Of a DNA stretch of 64,000 bases, positions 20,801-28,170 are shown piece by piece; positions within the stretch are counted from its first letter, which is position 1; each line of letters opens with the position of its first letter. The stretch is taken from contig CM034531.1 of assembly GCA_020002185.1 (NCBI GenBank), forward strand, positions 83,331,608 through 83,395,607, given 5' to 3'. The notes below the pieces were generated by a model that saw only the letters and a list, made by a program, of their open reading frames with translations, had not been told where the DNA came from and did not search any database. The translations under genes and the position numbers were made by a program. Origin of the DNA: Paraescarpia echinospica. Taxonomy: Eukaryota > Annelida > Polychaeta > Sabellida > Siboglinidae.

Positions 20801-23050
20801 CCTAAGATGTGCACTTGAGGAGCTGCAGCGAAAACTTGAAGGTAAGGTTGATATGGGTTATGTGAAATGTGCTCCATGAATAAAGGTTATCATGTTGTTA
20901 ATTAAATAAATGTTAAGCAACAACATAATTCCTTTAAAATCTAATTTAACAAATGGTGTTGCTTAACAAGTCGCTCGGTATGTGAAATATCCACTATAGG
21001 AACAGCTTTTTATAGTTCCTTTTTATCTCCATGTCTTAATAAGTCAGTGTCACTATTAACAAGTCAGTGTCACTATTGCAATACATAAATGGCACAAGCA
21101 AAATCAGAATATTTAACAAATATGGTGTCTAACAACTATGTTTCAATATGTTATTAATCATGCTTGTTTATTCAACATCTCAAACTATACGATGGCTGCC
21201 ATTCCCAGATTGTAACTAACCAAATTTCACGTTTGCATGTAATGAACGTCTTGAAAAACATAAACATTGTGGCGGAAATTCCATTGGTGGAAGGGCTTAC
21301 TGACATATAACAATATAAAATTATAACAATCGGAGCTACGAACGAAAATGTAGAGTAATTCATAACATATTTAAGGTATGACGTCACAATGACGTCAATA
21401 TCCTATAGTTTCTTATTAGATTTGATAGTTTACCGTTGGCTGTTTAACTACTTATACATCACTTGACCTTTATCCCTTCACAGGGTTTCCGCCAGAAAAC
21501 AATTATTTGGGTACGGAGTTAGTAAATTGTGAGACCGCGGAACTGGCAGACAGGCGCCCTGATGGACGGGGGGGTGAGAAAAAAGTGGATTTCTAGATGC
21601 TCGGAAAAGTGATTTCCCGGCATTTGGAGTCGGAAATCCCGCCCGGCTCATGGTGATCATTTAGATGTTTCGTTAGAGAATGAATAATAAATGTATCAGT
21701 CAGCAGGAAAATTGTAAACTGTAGTATGGTATCTTGTTGCATTATTTTTCTTCACCAAGAAACAACGAATACTCGAAAACATCGCGAAAAATGTGCAGCC
21801 ATGACAGCATGCCGTATTATTTACATTAAGGATAGCAATATACCGGTACGCCATGTTCTATCCTGAGGTAAAGCTTCAATCCCGCAGTGAATACCATGTT
21901 TAGTCAATCACAGAATAGCTAACATAAACGTGTTGGCACGGGCTCATTCTTCACCTTTAAAAACTTCATCAAGTATGAGTTTCATTGCACAAAATATTAA
22001 ACAACATTTTAAAATCTGGATTTAATTTGGGTACGTATCTGTACCCTAGAATTATTTTTGGGTACGTAATTTTACCCTTTTACCCTGCTGGCGGAAACAC
22101 TGCTTCATCAGCGGCTCATGATACTTTGCACTTGTATAATAATAATAATACCAATACTAGTACTGATACTAACACTACTACTACTACTAATAATAATAAT
22201 TGTAATACTACTACTAATAATAATAATTATTATTATGTTGTTGAATAAACGATCATTCATTCAAACGTTCATTCATTTATTCAAACATTGTTACCTTTGT
22301 AGCTTTTGATCAATTAATTTTCAGGGAATTAACGACATCTTCAAAGAAGTTGAAGGACTGACTAACGACACGAAAAAAATAAGTGGTATGCGTGACATTA
22401 TCATGACATTTATCAATTTAATCATCAAGCATTCCAACAATGGTTTATTAACTAATATAAACGCCTACTCTGGGTGATCGTCATGGGCCAGTTTATAATA
22501 CAACCATGCCAGTTTATTAAAAAACTGTTGGGAGTGTGTGCGTGTGTGCATGCGTGCGTGCGTGCACGTATTTGTGTGTATGCACTCTGGTGGTTACAGT
22601 GACTTGTGGTGCGTTCATGTTAACATACATTAATATTGTGACTGACTGCAGAAGTGCTAACTACACGAAATACACATAACATATTTTAACATCATGGTAT
22701 AATTCATTACTTATAGTATAAACATATTACATATTTCGCCGGATCGGTTTCAGGTCAACTTCAAAGTCATGGTGTATCAATTCAAAGACATGGTGTATCA
22801 ATTCAAAGACATGGTGTATCAATTCAAAGTCATGGTGTATCAATTCAAAGTCATGGTGTATCAATTCAAAGTCATGGTGTATCAATTCAAAGTCATGGTG
22901 TATCAATTCAAAGTCATGGTGAATTAATCCAAAGTCTTGAGGAAGGACAGAACAAATTAGCTGTTGCTCTTCCTAAAGAGGACACTCCCCGGGACCCAGT
23001 CGCATATTACCTAAGATGTGCACTTGAGGAGCTGCAGCGAAAACTTGAAG
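3013..23050 (+). CDS. DZIP3-like HEPN domain, coiled-coil protein
   Basis: Seven consecutive coding exons (3013-3492, 13814-13972, 15024-15125, 16787-16880, 17771-17856, 20218-20278, 20608-20841) plus a duplicate of the last two (22325-22385, 22754-23050) join in frame across GT-AG introns. Residues 1-213 form an HEPN domain of the type next to DZIP3. It has a Cys-rich middle (CTAGC, KCWTISC) and W-rich helices in exon 1, and in exon 2 the RNNLFH signature (R165-H170), the Rx4H motif that forms the RNase site in active HEPN proteins. Exons 3-7 encode charged, heptad-like coiled-coil sequence. Exon 7 contains a tandem 7-residue repeat (HGVSIQS). HEPN proteins of this kind are multiplied in many marine invertebrates and are often joined to signalling or NTPase modules. 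RNase, scaffold or immune function is inference. No downstream effector domain was found, and the 3' end is uncertain (candidate last exon 25873-25952). Confidence 0.8.
3493..4999. other. 5' part of intron 1, repeat relics
   Basis: AT-rich non-coding sequence. The part at about 3925-4080 is an inverted, diverged copy of about 9010-9215 (both contain CTCGAAYAAATTGCA and AAAAATCCTATTTT in complementary orientation), so an interspersed repeat family is present in both orientations. 4670-5000 is A/T-rich and probably the 3' tail of the LINE fragment at 5001-5460. No exon seen. Confidence 0.5.
5001..5460 (-). mobile_element. 5'-truncated non-LTR retrotransposon (RT C-terminus)
   Basis: An uninterrupted minus-strand frame of about 150 codons encodes the post-catalytic RT C-terminus typical of invertebrate LINEs: VPVLTYNMGTWGLTKSELD, then HRRHLRQIIGICWPHRISNE, then TTRWSLFGHVLSMPPDAP and GRPRTTLP. 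The frame ends at 5001 next to an A/T-rich tail. Everything 5' of the thumb/C-terminal region is missing, the usual 5' truncation. GC content is clearly higher than in the flanks, suggesting a fairly recent insertion. Confidence 0.85.
5461..5820. other. no gene recognised (intron 1)
   Basis: Two related phrases around ACTTCCGGCG / CATTTCCGGCG (near 5610 and 5760) hint at a MITE-like repeat, but its ends could not be set. No exon recognised. Confidence 0.3.
5821..6010. repeat. degenerate ~28-bp tandem repeat
   Basis: About six to seven imperfect units built on CGAGTTCCATGAACCAAACT, in tandem. Units differ by several substitutions and small indels, so the array is old. Non-coding. Confidence 0.75.
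6011..6235. repeat. short dispersed repeat motif, 3 copies
   Basis: The phrase TACATTACCGAGGTAACTT recurs three times (near 6016, 6120 and 6190, the last shortened). GTAAATTCGTGCCA / GTAAATTCTTGCCA precedes the second and third copies, giving an irregular tandem of roughly 75-105 bp units. Confidence 0.6.
6236..7485 (-). mobile_element. internally deleted CR1-like LINE (ORF1 + RT C-terminus)
   Basis: On the minus strand, from 7485 downward, comes an ORF1-type protein with a Cys-rich finger (GWIVCCVLSGCPKSW then FTFRCMGC). It is followed by a basic low-complexity region and a remnant of an SGNH-esterase-like block (GHGKGGSIL then HVGTNNADREE, about 6560-6680). The endonuclease and most of the RT are absent. 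Near 6490 the sequence jumps to the RT C-terminus (PLYKTIVRPHLEYCIQAW), which has a second internal deletion and then reads RLRGDQIEVFKILNGYE. It matches the element at 53.4-56.3 kb closely at the nucleotide level. Frames are broken, so it is dead. Confidence 0.8.
7563..8305 (+). pseudogene. relic of a repeat-borne PIN-like family
   Basis: Three broken frames together resemble an uncharacterised multicopy invertebrate protein family. The pieces are VGDGTDLLIML (compare the PIN/FEN-like GDDTDLLVLL), RVWNIKAVKKHLG, HILFLHAVLGCDATSRLYGI, RPGDTLDSLRYKRFCEK, HVQPESLPPTSAAAK, and a Cys-rich end LCCNCRGSGC. Frameshifts occur near 7640, 7870 and 7985 and stops follow 8110. AATAAA occurs at about 8348. 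I know the family only as a frequent repeat-associated protein; its function is not established. A second relic lies at about 60.95-61.9 kb. Confidence 0.65.
8451..8950. repeat. ~300-bp imperfect tandem repeat, ~2.5 copies
   Basis: 8451-8640 and 8759-8949 are diverged copies, each with TCCTCGACCCTGAAAATG, GGCTTAGGAACCGAGA and GCCATTTTGAATCGCCATT. The segment between (about 8655-8745) is a further partial, more diverged copy. The second copy stays open as a 112-codon frame, but the first has stops, so I treat it as a repeat. Confidence 0.75.
8951..9654. repeat. interspersed repeat, inverted relative to 3.9-4.1 kb
   Basis: About 9010-9215 is the reverse complement, with many substitutions, of about 3925-4080. 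Together they bracket roughly 5 kb of intron 1. The rest of the segment is A/T-rich with no exon seen. Confidence 0.55.
9655..9790. repeat. left arm of a ~135-bp inverted repeat
   Basis: It contains CCTCCGTATGGCGGTACGTA and is closely matched in reverse complement by 12793-12930. The arms flank the LINE relic at 10289-12060. They could be two copies of one MITE in opposite orientation or the ends of one composite unit. Confidence 0.7.
10289..12060 (+). mobile_element. L2/CR1-group LINE relic with internal deletion
   Basis: Endonuclease start RIATTNVRSVRDKTASLCDL and AVTETWLKQHD (10310-10440), then an abrupt join after GRGGVGFLLPQLF to RT sequence LNSYRPLSNLSFISKILEKV (10610-10665). The RT core GDPQGSVLGPLLF (10970-11010) and YADDIQIYISLATP (11070-11120) follow, then the C-terminal SRLDYCNSLLYNIASNDITK and LKYLHWLSVRYRILFKM (11450-11630). 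Numerous stops and frameshifts are present. The missing block covers the end of the endonuclease and the linker to the RT. The pattern is that of the L2/CR1 clade; exact family not determined. Confidence 0.8.
12300..12335. repeat. TA microsatellite
   Basis: A run of TATATA with two interruptions, directly before the CR1 fragment. Confidence 0.8.
12340..12690 (+). mobile_element. decayed CR1 3' fragment
   Basis: Translation gives RLEYCVQAC, LERTQKRAT and RNHSIQNRLK, a diverged version of the RT C-terminus seen at 55.8-55.95 kb (RPHLEYCIQAW, LERVQRRATK, LSYEIRLK). Stops and frameshifts throughout. Confidence 0.6.
12793..12930. repeat. right arm of the inverted repeat
   Basis: Reverse complement of 9655-9790 with about one mismatch per ten bases by eye. 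It contains TACGTACCGCCATACGGAGG. Confidence 0.7.
12931..13813. other. end of intron 1, probable hAT-like MITE remnant
   Basis: 13340-13430 is rich in CGTATCG/CGTACCG phrases and ends ATATCATTCCAACCCTA, which in reverse complement (TAGGGTTGGAATGATAT) looks like a hAT-type terminus. I could not find a convincing partner terminus. No exon before the acceptor at 13811-13813. Confidence 0.35.
13814..13972 (+). CDS. HEPN gene exon 2 (RNNLFH motif)
   Basis: 53 codons, acceptor CAG, donor GAG|GTAAAT, phase 0 to 0. It begins VKLVRNNLFHAEELKLTDQE. The R-N-x3-H signature of HEPN domains is intact, directly followed by a helix ending in PAAFEAVHDLKE as in other DZIP3-like HEPN domains. Confidence 0.85.
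14491..14608. repeat. 32-33-bp minisatellite, ~3.6 units
   Basis: Units built on GGTTTGGCCGACTTGGAGTG and TCAGTCAACCG, intronic. Confidence 0.85.
14753..14856. repeat. CA/TG microsatellite
   Basis: An essentially uninterrupted CA run of about 80 bp, with imperfect ACATAC edges. It generates spurious Thr-His and Cys-Val open frames on both strands. Confidence 0.95.
15024..15125 (+). CDS. HEPN gene exon 3
   Basis: 34 codons, phase 0 to 0: begins IENMDLAVRVANVIQLELN and ends EERTSENRE|GTAATA. Amphipathic helix, start of the coiled-coil region. Confidence 0.75.
15126..16786 (+). other. intron 3 with 54-bp minisatellite
   Basis: TA microsatellites near 15133 and 15193, the minisatellite at 15980-16298, otherwise no recognisable element. 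Confidence 0.5.
15980..16298. repeat. 54-bp minisatellite, 6 units
   Basis: Six tandem units starting CATTGCCCTAGACGGATAAC and ending GCAATTATTTA. Five are 54 bp and the fourth lacks TATTA (49 bp). Units two and three are nearly identical, so turnover is recent. There are no spacers, so it is not a CRISPR-like array. Confidence 0.95.
16787..16880 (+). CDS. HEPN gene exon 4
   Basis: 31 codons plus one base (phase 0 to 1): KLEQFIESHSELHLKYDREV then GKLKTDMKKTT. Acceptor TTTTAG, donor G|GTACAA. Typical coiled-coil composition. Confidence 0.75.
16881..17770 (+). other. intron 4, no gene recognised
   Basis: Sequence near 16930-17020 resembles 770-850, suggesting a shared MITE-like repeat (starts GGGTGTT and TGGAC). 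The rest is AT-rich and unassigned. Confidence 0.35.
17771..17856 (+). CDS. HEPN gene exon 5
   Basis: Two bases completing a codon plus 28 codons (phase 1 to 0): ENVRRLQDDVDQLKKHDQEV then SKHAADAQQ|GTATTT. Strong heptad pattern with V/L/L positions. Confidence 0.8.
18366..18620 (+). mobile_element. possible hAT/BED-finger protein relic
   Basis: One frame reads CRKSFDEVERYTVKRHYNSK then HNTEFDSAYPEKGDN, like the BED-type or GTF2I-repeat zinc-finger segment of hAT-derived proteins (C, then VKRHYNSKH). No transposase follows and stops precede it. Confidence 0.45.
18821..19180 (-). mobile_element. L2/CR1-group RT N-terminal fragment
   Basis: Minus-strand frame containing FVPVTQEGTAQLLSKSSSKT, CKRDPMPSNLVKECSY and a helix ending NKCLLQGMPDEMKVAVIT. 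This is the conserved block just before the first RT motifs of L2/CR1 LINEs. Only this exon-sized fragment survives. Confidence 0.75.
19225..19265. repeat. (CCCT)10 microsatellite
   Basis: Ten uninterrupted CCCT units in intron 5. The complementary strand is a run of GGGA units with G-quadruplex potential. Confidence 0.95.
20218..20278 (+). CDS. HEPN gene exon 6A
   Basis: 20 codons plus one base (phase 0 to 1): GINDILKEVEGLNNNVKQIS. Acceptor TTTCAG, donor G|GTATGC. The duplicate is exon 6B at 22325. Confidence 0.75.
20608..20841 (+). CDS. HEPN gene exon 7A (5 heptad repeats)
   Basis: Phase 1 to 1, 234 nt. After GQLQR come four HGVSIQS units and one HGELIQS unit encoded by 21-bp tandem repeats, then a conserved tail ending YYLRCALEELQRKLE. 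Donor G|GTAAGG. The seven-residue period fits a coiled coil continuing from exons 3-6. Confidence 0.8.
21481..22102. mobile_element. non-autonomous TIR element, hAT-like, 622 bp
   Basis: Inserted into copy B only. It starts CAGGGTTTCCGCCAG and ends CTGGCGGAAACACTG, giving TIRs of the form CAGKGTTTCCGCCAG. The flanks are CTTCA on both sides (21476-21480 and 22103-22107), consistent with a 5-bp target duplication; copy A reads through this site without the insert. The interior carries GGGTACG near both ends and no transposase. hAT affinity is inferred from the CAG..CTG termini. Confidence 0.8.
22325..22385 (+). CDS. HEPN gene exon 6B (duplicate)
   Basis: Same length, splice sites and phases as 6A: GINDIFKEVEGLTNDTKKIS. 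Splicing 7A to 6B would be out of frame and reach TAA at the second codon after the junction codon, so 6B can only be used after exon 5. Confidence 0.7.
22754..23050 (+). CDS. HEPN gene exon 7B (8 heptad repeats)
   Basis: 297 nt, phase 1 to 1. Seven HGVSIQ(S/R) units and one HGELIQS unit, then the same tail as 7A with EEE to EEG and RE to RD changes. Three more repeats than 7A. Confidence 0.8.
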
Positions 23051-23479
23051 GTAAGGTTGATATGGGTTATGTGAAATGTGCTCCATGAATAAAGGTTATC
23101 ATGTTGTTAATTAAATAAATGTTAGCACTATTGAATGTTCTTGCTACAACGACAGTGCTATTTTGTCATGGTTGAGGTGAAATGTTAAAAATACTCAAAG
23201 TATATGTATAACAATAAATGGATTTAAAAATCAAAATACATATACCGACTGGATAAGTGAGTGAGGTAGATGGAAAGACAGTGCTAAAGAGAGATGGGAT
23301 GGAGGGAGATAAAAACAAATAATAGAGAGAGAAGGGGAGGAAAGGTGGGAGATGGGTATTAACTCAGTTATATGTGATTCCATTATGTTTTACAATACAC
23401 GCTCTTCCAACTTGTATAACAATATTTCAACAACTCAAGCAGAACCACAAATAAACAAGCAACAACATAATTCCTTTAA

Positions 23480-24130
23480 AATCTAATTTTCTTAATCGCA
23501 CATCTATGTTTGGTACTTCTGTTGGGAGCCCGGTGTCACCGACAATATCCAATCTATTTATGGAATGGGTGGAACAAAAATCCATCGCTACATCCCCAGT
23601 AACGTGCCAGCCTAAACTATGAAAGATATAAGTGGATGAAGTGATGGAAGACACCGGAAAGGTTGTCGACAAGAACTTATAGATCACATCACCATAGACG
23701 CAACAGGCAACATGACGTTCACGTGCGAATAAAGGTGAGGGGTATTTCCCATTCCTGGATACACCTGTGGGCGGAATGATGTTGAGACCGTCAAATTTCT
23801 AGCATATCGGCAAAAGATCCACATGGATCAGTGTCTGAACTTTAGCTCCCACTATCCGCTACATCAAAAATAATATGTCATCAAAACCTTCTGGACAGAT
23901 GCATCAATATCGGAACACAGCCAGAACCCAGGGAAACAGAGGTGGACTACATAACCAGTGTGGGTATCCCATTTGGACGGTGCCGAAAATTAACGAAGAA
24001 CAACAACACCAAAGTCAGAAAGGAAGACCAACGTAAGGAGAACACGTACAAACCCAAGGCGCAGTCACTATAACATATTTCAAAGGATGGACAGAAGCGG
24101 TTCAGCACATTGTCACATCAAAATATCACG
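23480..24130 (+). mobile_element. Penelope-like element RT C-terminal fragment
   Basis: Plus-strand frames give GTSVGSPVSPTISNLFMEWV (compare GTAMGSPVSP.ANLFME), then VPFLDT-like and APTIRYIKNN stretches, then TRTQGNRGGLHNQCGYPIW, in the order expected for a Penelope-like RT thumb and linker. Frameshifts and stops throughout. It is a different copy from 1860-2650 and in opposite orientation. Confidence 0.75.
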
Positions 24131-24224
24131 AAAATAGGGTTTGTGGTAGCTAGCTGAGTAATTAGAACCTGCAGTATCAGTATAGGAAACAGTTTTTGTG
24201 AAGACTACATAGAAAACATGTATA

Positions 24225-24325
24225 CATGTAATATATATATAATATATTTATATATATATATTATATGTATATATCTACGTAATATTATATATATGTAATA
24301 TATACATATATATATATATATAGGA
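24225..24325. repeat. TA-rich palindromic microsatellite
   Basis: Alternating TA tracts with self-complementary ATATATAATATAT-type segments, able to form a cruciform. Confidence 0.85.
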
Positions 24326-24479
24326 ATCTATGCAGGCTTCAGTACCCAACTTTAAAAGAGAAGCAGATAGTTGAGAAGCTGTTAAGTGTAATGAAGTTAC
24401 AAGAAACTTGACACTAACGTTATTGTTTTGTTTATAGAAGTAAACAATACAAAGCAATGTAAGGAAAATGCGTAAACGC

Positions 24480-25195
24480 GATTGTATTATTATAGCGGAT
24501 TTTAACCACAGACATTATAAAATGGAAATATCTACAGTGTGTATGGGTGAGGACCACAAAGGTTTAGTTTTAATATAACTAAGACAGTTTCCTTCTCGAG
24601 ATGTGCTAGAAACCACCAGAAGAGACAGTGTGCTAGATATAGATTTGTCATCACAATATTAATTAGTTTGCAACGCCAAGACAAATAATGAGTCATTGGG
24701 TAGTAGTAGTCAACCAAATATATTGTACCATCATACAAAAATCATCAAAGAAGACTAAAAAGCAGTACATGAGAAACTCCTACAAAGGATATGAGGAGCT
24801 GTTTAGCAATGGAATACTGGAAGAAAACCCTGAAGAATAAGGCAGCAGTAGAATGCTTGAATATTTTAAGTGTGGAATTGAACACACCGTTGATAATTTG
24901 TTCCACTGAAAAACAAACAAGGGAGCAGGTCCAGACAGACACACTTATCGAAGGAAACCATTATAAATTAAACTACAAATCGATGATGTGGAAGTTGTAT
25001 AGACATACTGGCAATGATGACAACCTCGACAGTTACAAAGAATGATTTTATCCAGCTACAACTTAAATTATAAATTCCAAGAGAAGCTATGAACAAAAAA
25101 TAACTAGTAATATAACATAAATAGCACGATTTAGTTTATGCATATGTCAGCAGCAAACAAAGTTCGCAATAAGGTTGGACCATTAGAAAATTGAA
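24480..25195 (+). mobile_element. decayed CR1 fragment (endonuclease to RT start)
   Basis: Colinear with 53868-54570 of the better CR1 copy. Shared landmarks are GAGGACCACAA, TTTAGCAA..ATGGAATACTGG (compare ATTTAGCAAAGATAGACTGG) and AAACAAATGATGTGGAAG-like sequence, with many indels. Translation SCLAMEYWKKTLKNKAAVEC parallels YLAKIDWNNTLKNKTATEC. Confidence 0.75.
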
Positions 25196-25725
25196 AACGT
25201 GTACAACGTTGACTATCTCGGCAGCATGATTCCATGCCAGATATAACAATGAGAGTTGTCATTGCTGAATAAAAATTCACTGCGCTCTCGAACATTCGAA
25301 CATATATGTTTTGATAACTGCTATGTATGGATGCGAAACCTGGACGCTTAATAAGAACATAACTAAACGTATCAATGCATTTGAAAACAAGTGTTATAGA
25401 AAGATGAGTTTCGTGGACTGAACATAGAACTAACGAATCCATTGCAGATGAGCTTGGTGTTATAGCCGGGACTTTATTGAACTTTGAAAAGAAACAGAAA
25501 CGAGTTATTTCGGCCGTGTGAAATGGCATCAATCTCTAGAAAGACTGATAATGGAAGGAAAAGTGGAAGGCAGCAGAAGCAGAGGAAGACCTAAGAGACA
25601 ATGGGAGAAGGAAATAGAGGAATGGATGGGAGCAGACGTTTGGCGAGTGGGGAGACTGGCAAATGAAAGAGCTGTCTATAGACAATCCAGCAAGGCTGCA
25701 ACATCCGGAAATGGATAAGCAAATC
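25196..25725 (+). mobile_element. LINE RT C-terminal fragment, second family
   Basis: After the CR1-like part the sequence changes to another LINE: DYLGSMI, YGCETWTLNKNITKRINAFE, WTEHRTNESIADELGV, then a clean frame HQSLERLIMEGKVEGSRSRG ending in RPKRQWEKEIEEWMG. The junction with the CR1 fragment suggests nested insertion followed by deletion. Confidence 0.75.
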
Positions 25726-25872
25726 CAACCAACCATGGTCTGACAAGAGAGTTACATGAGCTTCTCATGATATTCTTCATTGTGTGCATCGTAAGACTCA
25801 GGGAGTCACGGAGATATACCTTGCTTTTATGATATAAATTTCTTTATTTAGCTGACACTGAACTATTTTTAG

Positions 25873-25952
25873 GCTCTGAGTCCAAATGTGATGGCAGCCA
25901 GACGATTCACATTGAGCGGTTTTTTAAATTGAAACATCAAAATGATCAATAA
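25873..25952 (+). CDS. candidate last exon of the HEPN gene
   Basis: The acceptor TATTTTTAG and the required phase (one base from exon 7 plus GC) give GSESKCDGSQTIHIERFFKL and a TAA stop at 25950-25952. AATAAA overlaps the stop (25948-25953). The phase fit and polyadenylation signal are the only evidence; the 26 residues match no family I recognise. It would give a protein of 431 residues (6A-7A) or 530 (6A-7A-7B). Confidence 0.35.
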
Positions 25953-27541
25953 AACACAAAATGCTCCCTTTGAAAATGTTGTCGTCAAGCCAGGTACAAG
26001 AAGTCAGGCGACATAAAATATTAATTAAATTTGCCATAATGTTAATGAAATATGTCACTTGACACATATCAAAATAACAGCAAGTTATGAAGTAGCTTAT
26101 ACACAACAATTTGTCTGGTTTCACGGGCGTACCCAGGGGGTTTTCTTGTTGCCCGGAAACGCCCAAGAAATCCCACATTACATGGCAATCTACAGTAAAT
26201 GGTGACATGCAACATCCAGCTTTACAGTGACGCCCATTTAGAAACCCCCGACATATAAATTCTTGGTATATGTCTGGGTTTAATCAGTTTTGTGAGTTTT
26301 TGTAGCACGGGCGCTCGTGCATTAAATGCAACCATTTGTAGTATTGCACTGAGTCTGGCGTTCTACAACAATTCATCAATTTGTGTTGAATTTCACACTT
26401 TTCCAGTTTATATATGTTGTTAAACATTTAATATGGTCGGTAATATGTGGTCTTTGATGAGTTCCAAACAGTGTTACTTGATTATGTCAAGGCTATCTTG
26501 AGGTCGACACTTAGGTTAAAGTTATTCGATATTCCCGCGTCGCTCGGATGTCATTTTGTAGAGGATAGTGGCTTTCGGTTGTATCTGTATCTGTATCTGT
26601 ATAGTATACTGGCAAAATGTTCTATGGACACATGACGCCAGTGCGCATGTTGGCTCATACGGTTTAATTTTCCAGATGTTTGACGAGATTACTCTGAAAT
26701 GAATTAAGTGATTTACAAGAGAAAATACTTAGACGTAGATAATTCCGGTCTTTTATTGTGATTGAAAAAAACGATTTCCAAATATGGTTGATTTTAGTTG
26801 TTTTGTTATTTTGAATAATATAAATTTTGTTATGTTTTCTCAAAATTACAAAGTTATATATCTTTGTTTGTTGAATAAATGTTGTTATGTCACACACAAT
26901 ATTGTTCAACTAGGGCAAAACAACAACTGCCATCAAAGCTATACTCACTTCGTATTTTAGACTGAACCAATTTTGTTGTGGTAACCAATGGCTAGAATTT
27001 AGAAGCGGCACACTTAACAAACTTATTTTTTTTAATGCTCAACGTTTTGAGTCTGGCTGCAGCCGGATTTGTAATAAGCTGGTAACATACTGTTAGACTG
27101 CAGGAACAAAACGACGTTATATTGCAAAACATGGTTTGGACCAGTTAAATATTGCATCCCGATCTGAAACTGTTTGTAGAGCTCCATACTCGTATACCAA
27201 TGACTGCTCCCTGTCTACTGCGTCACTCGAGCGCGTGTATTTTTGCATGTTTCAAAGGGATGCCAGTTTTATGTAGACGTTAGCTATCCATTATTTTACC
27301 TAAAACTTACTTTGTTCGGTGTTCCCAGACATGCACAAAATGTCTGCGTTGAAGGATATGTTGCTCGCAGTTGTGTGCAGCTATAGTAAAACAACTGTGT
27401 TTCCAAAAAAAGCTGTTTTCACTTCGTACTTTCGACAGTGCCTTTGACCTCCTAGCGATGACCTGCTGTGCAGCTTTACGTGTTTGTACTTAGCACATTT
27501 AAAATGCAATTTTTTTTATAAAATGCTCACCTTTTCGTGTA
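25953..27541. other. no gene recognised
   Basis: AT-rich. 26120-26150 (GGGCGTACCCAGGGGG) looks like a transposon terminus with no partner found. No exons recognised. Confidence 0.4.
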
Positions 27542-27542
27542 T

Positions 27543-28170
27543 TGCTGCAGACATATTTGAAATCAGCAGACAAAATACTGGACGACCTGGACTTCGCAGA
27601 TGATATAGCCCTACTCTCTCACAACTACCAACAGATACAAGACAAGACAAATGCGCTGGCAACCACATCTTGGCAAATAGGCCTCAACATCCACAAGGGG
27701 AAAACAAAAAACCTCCGCATCAACGCCACCAATGGAGAAGTGATCACACTACAAGGAAGTGCCCTTGATGAAGTGGAAGCATTTACCTACCTCGGAAGCA
27801 TCGTCGACAAACACGGAGGAACAGATGCCGACTTTACGGCAAGAATTGGCAAAGCCAGAACCGCCTTCCTACAACTCACACACATCTGGAATACCAAATC
27901 CATTGCACCCCACACTAAGGTCAGGCTCTTCAACTCCACTGTCAAATCTGTCCTACTTTATGGGTCCGAGTCTTGAAGGACAACAAAGGCAACCATCAAT
28001 AGGCTGCAGACCTTCACCAACAACTGCCTGAGAAGAATAGAGAAGCAGGCACCTGCAGGATGGGCTACACCTGGAACCAACTAGAGAAAATGGCCCAGGA
28101 CAGGGGTCGCTGGAGAGCTGATGTTGGCGGCCTATGCCCCAGTAGCGGTGGCAGGCATAAACGAAAGCGA
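27543..28170 (+). mobile_element. LINE RT fragment with internal deletion
   Basis: One long frame has LDDLDFADDIALLSHNYQQI (catalytic FADD), EAFTYLGSIVDKHGG and SVLLYGSESWRTTKATINRL, then after CLRRIEK a jump to GYTWNQLEKMAQDRGRWRAD and the LCPSSGG end. The segment normally carrying the HISNE/GRPR-like C-terminus is deleted. Its 5' end is truncated at the palm domain. Confidence 0.85.

Larger units (their letters stand above)
19606..20912 (+). repeat. tandem genomic duplication, copy A
   Basis: It begins at GATGTTGCTTAACAAGTC and carries exons 6A and 7A plus intron sequence. It is colinear with copy B (20947-23121): the same ATCCACTATAGGAACAGC, CTGCCATTCCCAGATTG, AATACTACTACTAAT and GTGTATGCA tracts occur in the same order. 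Copy A lacks the 622-bp insertion found in B and has fewer 21-bp repeats. Confidence 0.9.
20947..23121 (+). repeat. tandem genomic duplication, copy B
   Basis: Second copy of 19606-20912, with exons 6B and 7B. It differs by a 622-bp transposon-like insertion (21481-22102), three extra 21-bp heptad repeats in exon 7B and scattered substitutions. The phrase GCAACAACATAATTCC follows copy A directly (about 20916) and recurs at about 23459 downstream of copy B. Confidence 0.9.
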
